Below are positions 59,040 through 64,000 of a DNA stretch of 64,000 nucleotides, piece by piece (within the stretch, counting starts at the first letter, position 1; every line of letters starts with the position of its first letter). The stretch is from positions 98,340 to 162,339 of the forward strand of contig NZ_BAWJ01000008.1 of the NCBI RefSeq assembly GCF_000586475.1, read 5' to 3'. The translations under genes were made by a program, and so were the position numbers. Below the pieces are notes generated by a model. That model was not told the origin of the DNA, made no database searches, and saw only the letters and a program-made list of their open reading frames with translations. Source of the stretch: Psychrobacter sp. JCM 18903 (lineage in GTDB: Bacteria > Pseudomonadota > Gammaproteobacteria > Pseudomonadales > Moraxellaceae).

Positions 59040-59852
59040 TTAGCGACGCGCTTTTTGATAAAGCGGCATCACTTTAGGCATTAAAGATTGCAATTGAGCA
59101 ATACGGTTGCTGCTGGTCGGGTGAGTGCTTAAGAACTGCGGTGGCTCACCTTGACTCGCGCTTTGCATTTTTTGCCATAAGGTAACCGCTGCTTGCGGAT
59201 TATAGCCAGCACGTGCCATTAACTCTAGACCAATTTGATCGGCTTCAGCTTCTTGTGTGCGACTGTGTGGACGGCTCAGTCCCAAATCCCCAGCAACGTT
59301 TGCTAGTTCAGCTTGACCTTGTGACAGTCCAAAGATGCTAGCAGCCACGCCGATACCAGTCTGCGTCGCATACTGACGCGATAGGCGCTCACGTGAGTGC
59401 TCACGTAGCGCATGTGACATCTCATGACCCATAATAGCCGCAATCTCGTCATCGGTGAGATTCAGGCGGTCAATGATACCCGAGTAAAACATGATTTTGC
59501 CACCCGGCACCACAAAGGCATTCAGCTCATTAGATTTGATCGTATGAACTTCCCATTGCCATTTCGCCGCATCTGGACGGTAGACGCCGACCTGACCGAC
59601 CAAACGATTAGCGATGTTCTTTAAGCGATTAAGCTGAGCTTTATTGGTATCTAGTACGCCGCGCGCTTTTGCTTCTTGCAACGTTTTGGCATAACTCTGT
59701 GCAGACAACTGCAAAACTTGCTCACTAGAAACCAGTAATAGCTGCTGACGGTCAACGCCAACGGCACCAGTACTGGTGGTGCTGGTACAACCTGTCAGTG
59801 CTAGTGCCGACAATGAAGCGGCCATCACGGTGCTGGTCAGTAATTTTTTCAT
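59040..59852 (-). CDS. M48-family metalloprotease lipoprotein
   Basis: About 270 residues. The start at 59852 (MKKLLTSTVMAASL) has GAGG 9 bases upstream; the longer frame adds an Asn-rich leader with no site. Lipobox ALTGC. Zn-peptidase motif IMGHEMSHALREHSRER (HExxH), downstream Glu in RTQEAEADQIGLELMARAGY (ExxxD), and FLSTHPTSSNRI. Typical of YcaL/LoiP-type periplasmic proteases acting at the outer membrane. Confidence 0.92.
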   Translation of the reverse strand: MKKLLTSTVMAASLSALALTGCTSTTSTGAVGVDRQQLLLVSSEQVLQLSAQSYAKTLQEAKARGVLDTNKAQLNRLKNIANRLVGQVGVYRPDAAKWQWEVHTIKSNELNAFVVPGGKIMFYSGIIDRLNLTDDEIAAIMGHEMSHALREHSRERLSRQYATQTGIGVAASIFGLSQGQAELANVAGDLGLSRPHSRTQEAEADQIGLELMARAGYNPQAAVTLWQKMQSASQGEPPQFLSTHPTSSNRIAQLQSLMPKVMPLYQKARR

Positions 59853-60505
59853 AATAAACATCCTCGCTGTAAATGATAAAAAGTAAAATAGAACAAAGTG
59901 GCTATTAATAATAAAGCGGTTGTCGTTAAAGTGATTATCGTTGAAATAATTATCGTTCAAATGACTCGTGTTACATTTTTTGTGGCATAGAGAGTTGAAG
60001 CAGCAAGTAAGGCAATTTTTTATTAATGTTCTACCTATGTTTGCTACGTGACCTCAACAGTAAAATTTTACCCGAACTGTCATTAGGCATAAGTATAATA
60101 ATGTTACTAAGGCAAAACCAATGCAGGAAAAGTAACAATACAGCGTAGGATTGTAAGTGAGAGGGACGTTGACACCAACAAATCTATTTTTCGTGACTAA
60201 CGTCTATAAACTTGATAGGCGGCATAAATCTCAGTCAAAAAATAGTCTCATAGGTAATGAGATATTACCTACAAGGACAGAGCTTTAGATTTTTAACATT
60301 ATTCTGAAAAATAACTGATATTATTTTAAATAAATAATTATCGCTAAATCAATTATTTATGATAATTACATCAATAAATAGCGAGTTAAAGACATAATAT
60401 TGGAAATAAACGTTAAAAATGAGGTTGACAGGATTGGAATATCTGATAGAATAGCCAGCCTATCGAGACGGAGTTGTTGTTAACAACACTACAATTCGAT
60501 AATCA
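59853..60505. other. Intergenic region before tRNA-Gly
   Basis: 653 bp, AT-rich, without a credible gene. Holds a small palindrome AGGTAATGAGATATTACCT at 60251-60269 and the tRNA promoter at its end. Confidence 0.4.
60425..60452 (+). promoter_or_regulatory. Sigma70 promoter of tRNA-Gly
   Basis: TTGACA (60425-60430), 16-bp spacer, TAGAAT (60447-60452). Near-consensus and placed about 54 bp upstream of the tRNA gene, so transcription should begin near 60460. Confidence 0.75.
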
Positions 60506-60580
60506 GCGGGAATAGCTCAGTGGTAGAGCATAACCTTGCCAAGGTTGGGGTCGAGAGTTCGAATCTCTTTTCCCGCTCCA
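60506..60580 (+). tRNA. tRNA-Gly (GCC)
   Basis: 75 nt including an encoded CCA end. Acceptor stem GCGGGAA pairs with TTCCCGC; D-arm AGCTCAGTGGTAGAGC; anticodon stem/loop ACC-TTGCCAA-GGT with anticodon GCC; T-arm contains GTTCGAATC. Followed at once by a terminator. Confidence 0.97.
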
Positions 60581-60601
60581 AATATGGCTTGAAAAAGCAT
60601 C

Positions 60602-60632
60602 AAAGCCTCACTTTATTGTGAGGCTTTTTTTG
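60602..60632 (+). terminator. Terminator after tRNA-Gly
   Basis: Stem AAAGCCTCAC / GTGAGGCTTT with a 6-base loop (TTTATT) and a T run, 21 bp after the tRNA. Confidence 0.9.
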
Positions 60633-60868
60633 TCCTGATTTTAAGGGTTGTCATTGTTTCTTAAGAACATTTCGATGACATTCCAAGTTACTATCGACGG
60701 AATTCACGACATAGATTACTAAAAGTTGCAGCGCCAAAACTAATTTACAAAAGGTGGTCAATTTGACACATTAGCCTCAGTTCAATCATGCATAATTATA
60801 TAGATCGTTTAAACGTATATAACAACAAATAATCTATCTATAAATAATGATGATAATAAGGAATAATT

Positions 60869-61660
60869 ATGCAAGAATTCAAACATAGAGCATTTAATGA
60901 ATTATTTGATCTGTCAGGAAAAACTGCGATTGTGACGGGCGGTGCAAATGGTATTGGTAAAGCAACGGCGCTACGTCTAGCACAAGCTGGGGCAAATATC
61001 GCTGTTGCTGATTTAAAACTAGAAGATGCAAAGGCTGCGGTCAAGGATATCGAAGTGTATGGTGTCAAAGGCTTGGCAGTCGAATGTAATATCTTAAAAG
61101 ATGAAGATTTGGTTGCTATGGTAGATAAGGTCGTCGCTGAATTTGGCACGGTCAATATTTTAATCAATAATGCTGGTGGCGGTGGCGGCGGTCGTGAAAA
61201 CCCAGCCACAGCATCGGTCGATGATATTCGCCGTGACTTTGAGTTGAATGTTTTTAGTGGCTGGCGCTTGTCGCAATTATGCGTGCCCCACATGAAAGCA
61301 TCGGGTTATGGCTCGATTGTATTTACCACTTCGATGTCGAGTATCAATAAAAGCCCGAACATGAGTGGTTATGCAGGATCGAAAGCGGCTGTCAATCATA
61401 TGGTGGCGAACTTGGCACATGATTTTGGCCCTGAGGTACGTGTCAATGCGGTTGGACCTGGTGCCACGCGTACTGATGCGTTAAAAACTGTACTAACACC
61501 AGAAATCGAAAAGAAAATGCTAGAGCATACGCCGATTCAACGTTTGGGTGAAGCCGATGATATCGCTGGTGCTATGCTGTACTTTGCCGCACCACTATCT
61601 GAGTGGGTCAGTGGTCAAACCATATTTGTGAATGGCGGCGGTGTGCAAACCTTAGACTAA
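60869..61660 (+). CDS. Short-chain dehydrogenase/reductase (HdhA-like)
   Basis: 263 residues, classical SDR. Cofactor motif TGGANGIG, Asp after strand 2 (VADLKLED, suggesting NAD preference), LINNAGGGGGG, catalytic Ser in FTTSMSSINKS and YxxxK in SGYAGSKAAV. The C-terminal motif is WVSGQTIFVNGGGVQTL. The NNAGGGGGG stretch and overall pattern recall 7-alpha-hydroxysteroid dehydrogenase and glucose dehydrogenase-like SDRs; the substrate is not determined. Ribosome site AAGGAA. Confidence 0.92.
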   Translation: MQEFKHRAFNELFDLSGKTAIVTGGANGIGKATALRLAQAGANIAVADLKLEDAKAAVKDIEVYGVKGLAVECNILKDEDLVAMVDKVVAEFGTVNILINNAGGGGGGRENPATASVDDIRRDFELNVFSGWRLSQLCVPHMKASGYGSIVFTTSMSSINKSPNMSGYAGSKAAVNHMVANLAHDFGPEVRVNAVGPGATRTDALKTVLTPEIEKKMLEHTPIQRLGEADDIAGAMLYFAAPLSEWVSGQTIFVNGGGVQTLD

Positions 61661-61730
61661 GTTTATCTGCATATGAAAGTATTTAAACTATGATGTTAAA
61701 GCTATAGTAAATAGTAAAAAAGCCGTTATG

Positions 61731-61768
61731 AAAAGCGTCGTCCAACGTATAGTTGGGTGACGCTTTTA
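61731..61768. terminator. Bidirectional terminator between SDR and amidohydrolase
   Basis: Stem AAAGCGTC-TCCAAC / GTTGGG-GACGCTTT with a GTATA loop and one mismatch position, flanked by A and T runs, between two convergent genes. Confidence 0.75.
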
Positions 61769-61874
61769 TCGTTTTAAGCCTATGTTTCATGATGAAGGTG
61801 CTGGCGCATTGATAGGCTGCATCTTTCAACTGACTGAATATGCTCAATTGATGATATTCAAGTTACTCAAGTTA

Positions 61875-63110
61875 TTAAAAGCAAATATGGGCAACCTCAT
61901 TGCAAAAGGTTTGCTTGCCATTTTTAAAGCCTGCTATGGCTTGTGAATTGATTCTAATCGCTTCTACCGCGTCTTTCGCTTCTAATATGACTAGGGTAGC
62001 CGGTGCTCCTACTTTAATCTCCGTTTGCCGTGACAAAAGCTTCGCTGCATTTTTGCTAATCATATCGAATACCTCCGCTATCTGCTCATCTTTTGCTAAT
62101 TGAGTGATATTGGCATACATATTTGCCATTCTAATTAGTGAGGCATCACCGTAAGGCGTGAAAGCATTTAAAATATTATTGCTAGAAATAGTCGTATTGA
62201 TGCCCATTGCTAATAGCTCATTGGCGTTGACCATGCCTCTAGGAATGAGCGCATCATAATCACGCCCATTCAAAAATATGTCGGTGGCTGGTAACACCGT
62301 CAAGGTAATGTCAGCGAATTTCAGTAACGCAGCCATTTCTATACGCTTGTCTTTGTCCATCGCCGATAATTTAGTCACATGACCAATAGACACGCGACCT
62401 TGATAATGGCGCTTGATGGTTTCTTCAACCAATTTTGGAATGCTCGAGCCTTGTGGATCCAGATCAAAATCTAAATGAAAATCAACATCGACGTCAAACT
62501 GCTCAGCCAAGTCAAACACCATTTTAATATGCTTGTGAGGATACTCATCTTTGTATGGACAGCCGCCAACCAAATCAGCGCCTTGTGACAATGCCAGTTT
62601 TAATAGCTCATAAGTATGCAGGTCATTGGTCAATCCTGATTGCGCAAAGGCGCAAATCTCTATATCGATGGCAAATGCATAGGTATCGCGGGCTTTTTTG
62701 ATGGCATTAAAGGCGCGCATCTCTGTTTTTGAATCTGTTTCAACAAAGGTGCGCAAACCAACGGTGCCTTTTTTAATCGCCATCTCAATCACTCGTGAAG
62801 CACGATTGAACACATCTACTTCCGTAAAATCCTTTTTAGCCTTACCTGTTTCTTCAACAGCCTCGTTTAAATCACCTTGCTCTATAGTACAGCGATCAAG
62901 GATGCAGGCTTTATCAAGGTGAATGTGGCTCTCATAGAATCCTGCACAGACAAAGTAACCTTTAGCATCGTAAATTGCTTTTGGCGCATCATCATGTTCA
63001 GGTTTTTCCGAAATGTCGTCAATGCTCTCAATATAAGCGCCGTTTATACTGATATTGACCAAGTTTTTATGATTGGGTAATTGGGCATTTTTTATAAGTA
63101 AATCGGGCAT
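61875..63110 (-). CDS. Amidohydrolase-superfamily deaminase (CodA-like)
   Basis: 411 residues. Metal-binding ESHIHLDKACILDR, then VGLRTFVETDS, GGCPYKDEYPHKHIKMVFDLA, VDVDFHLDFDLDPQ, RVSIGHVTKLSAM and MGINTTISSNNILNAFTPYGDASLIRM correspond to the metal and substrate motifs of the cytosine-deaminase/isoguanine-deaminase branch (HxH ... K/H ... H ... D-like). Probably hydrolyses a nitrogen heterocycle; the substrate is uncertain. Monocistronic, convergent with the SDR. Confidence 0.87.
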   Translation of the reverse strand: MPDLLIKNAQLPNHKNLVNISINGAYIESIDDISEKPEHDDAPKAIYDAKGYFVCAGFYESHIHLDKACILDRCTIEQGDLNEAVEETGKAKKDFTEVDVFNRASRVIEMAIKKGTVGLRTFVETDSKTEMRAFNAIKKARDTYAFAIDIEICAFAQSGLTNDLHTYELLKLALSQGADLVGGCPYKDEYPHKHIKMVFDLAEQFDVDVDFHLDFDLDPQGSSIPKLVEETIKRHYQGRVSIGHVTKLSAMDKDKRIEMAALLKFADITLTVLPATDIFLNGRDYDALIPRGMVNANELLAMGINTTISSNNILNAFTPYGDASLIRMANMYANITQLAKDEQIAEVFDMISKNAAKLLSRQTEIKVGAPATLVILEAKDAVEAIRINSQAIAGFKNGKQTFCNEVAHICF

Positions 63111-63540
63111 CGTTTTTCCTTAGTTGTTTGCTTGGAGTGATTCAACGATCAATGGCATTTTAGTGTCAAGAGTGGGGTTTTAAACTTTAAACTCGCATGA
63201 TTATTCGATGTTTTTATTTTTTCCTACTCAACGGTCGTTTTTTGTTCATGAGTGGTTAGGGGTAAGCGTCATCGAGTCTAATATATGGAATATAATGACT
63301 ACCGCTACGGTATGTAGACTTTGTTTATAAATAGACTATATGGTTTTTACCAAAAAACATACTTAGTTATTGATATTTTATTGTTATAATTATCTTATAA
63401 TTTTTGAGTGTAAGTTAAGATATACTAATAATAAAAAGAGTAAATAATAAGCTGGATTTAGCTTCATACCTTGAAACTACGAAGGCATTTCTGTGATGGA
63501 ATGACTTCATTTAAATACAATCAGATAAATAGGAAAAAGT
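63111..63540. other. Intergenic region before Roadblock-like gene
   Basis: 430 bp, very AT-rich, no gene found. Must contain the promoter for the Roadblock-like gene and, divergently, the amidohydrolase promoter; no site could be fixed. Confidence 0.35.
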
Positions 63541-63900
63541 ATGTCAAATATTGATGAGTCGTTACAAGAATTAATGAATCTTGATGGTGCAATGGGTGGC
63601 TGTATCGTCGACTATATGTCAGGCATGGTACTTGGTATGGCTGGCGGCGGCGTTGACTTAGAACTTGCAGCAGCAGGTAACTCGCAAGTGGTAAAGGCGA
63701 AGGTAGCAACAATGAAGTCATTAGATATCAAAGGTGAAATCGAAGATATGTTGATCACCTTGGAGTCTCAACTGCACATCATTCGTCCTACAGCCAAGCA
63801 TGAAGACTTGTTTATTTATTTGGTGCTTGATAAATCAAAAGCCAATCTTGCATTAGCCCGCCGTAAGGTACAAGCCGTAGAAAATAAACTAGAGGTATAA
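63541..63900 (+). CDS. Roadblock/LC7-like small protein
   Basis: 119 residues. The N-terminal LMNLDGAMGGCIVDYMSGMVLGM resembles the Roadblock/LC7 fold start (residue-to-strand pattern and GxxxxD), followed by AAGNSQVVKAKVATM and a strand pair IEDMLITLESQLHIIRPTA and LFIYLVLDKSKANLALARRKV. These proteins act as dimerising regulators of small GTPases or as scaffolds in bacterial motility/polarity. The fold assignment is by pattern. The window ends 100 bp later with no complete further gene. Confidence 0.65.
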   Translation: MSNIDESLQELMNLDGAMGGCIVDYMSGMVLGMAGGGVDLELAAAGNSQVVKAKVATMKSLDIKGEIEDMLITLESQLHIIRPTAKHEDLFIYLVLDKSKANLALARRKVQAVENKLEV

Positions 63901-64000
63901 TTCGGTTGGTCGTGTTCAAAAAATGAGTGATTTATCAAACTCTCCTTGTTGCTTATCGCGCCTTAAATAAGACAAGAGTGGCAACAAAGTTAAATTCGCT

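Noticed and set aside
60506..60580. tRNA-Gly as an integration site for a genomic island
   Set aside because: No integrase, no repeated tRNA 3' end and no accessory cargo next to it.

Overview
The window looks like a chromosomal segment of a Moraxellaceae gammaproteobacterium, most likely Psychrobacter. The reasons are its moderately low GC content, the gene repertoire (a pilGHIJK-chpABC chemosensory cluster of Acinetobacter/Pseudomonas type, an oxyR/ahpC/ahpF peroxide module, a minCDE operon and Fur-type iron genes) and the character of the proteins. This is recognition by family, not a database result. There is no prophage, integrase, transposase, CRISPR array or rRNA; the only RNA gene is a tRNA-Gly.

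Layout: (1) 65-3024, minus strand: histone-deacetylase-like enzyme, a YbjN-type protein and an unrecognised helical protein. (2) 3143-6739, plus: ccmABCDE for cytochrome c maturation, with ccmA cut at its 3' end by a 128-bp inverted-repeat (MITE-like) element. (3) 6845-10661, minus: aldo/keto reductase and the metNIQ methionine ABC transporter. (4) 11195-15818, minus: a two-component pair whose kinase has a very long low-complexity insertion inside the ATPase domain, then a lone HlyD/RND-type adaptor lipoprotein. (5) 16496-29193, plus: the complete Chp-type twitching/surface-sensing system, with a PilJ that has almost no periplasmic domain and a ChpA with about six Hpt modules. (6) 29340-35862: cytochrome b561, minCDE, a membrane protein, an acyltransferase and an OmpA-like lipoprotein. 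(7) 36070-43284: two Fur-box promoters driving imelysin, di-heme oxidase, second imelysin, DUF1513 and a YgjP-like protease, an iron-acquisition locus. (8) 43439-49074: TPMT-like methyltransferase, HD-domain protein and the OxyR/AhpC/AhpF peroxide module. (9) 49189-50921: tandem paralogous secreted proteins of unknown function. (10) 50973-57206: GST, two DUF442 phosphatase/sulfurtransferase-like proteins, SulP transporter, BigR-like ArsR regulator, ETHE1-type persulfide dioxygenase, DUF2892 protein and thioredoxin 2, together a probable persulfide/sulfane-sulfur detoxification region. (11) 57367-63900: lipoprotein, SirB2-like protein, BolA, M48 protease, tRNA-Gly, SDR, amidohydrolase and a Roadblock/LC7-like protein.

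A dominant feature of the sequence is about two dozen single-base frameshifts in otherwise well-preserved genes (histone deacetylase, ccmC, metQ, histidine kinase, adaptor, chpA, cytochrome b561, minC, imelysin, DUF1513, HD protein, oxyR, GST, persulfide dioxygenase and others). Nearly all are restored by adding one base, and reading continues cleanly afterwards with conserved motifs. This fits sequencing or assembly indels better than gene decay, so I annotate these as full-length genes carrying a frameshift. Functional links: the Ccm system would supply covalent haem to the di-heme protein of the iron locus; OxyR/AhpCF, the persulfide genes, GST and TrxC form a thiol/oxidant defence set; the Chp system would control type IV pili.
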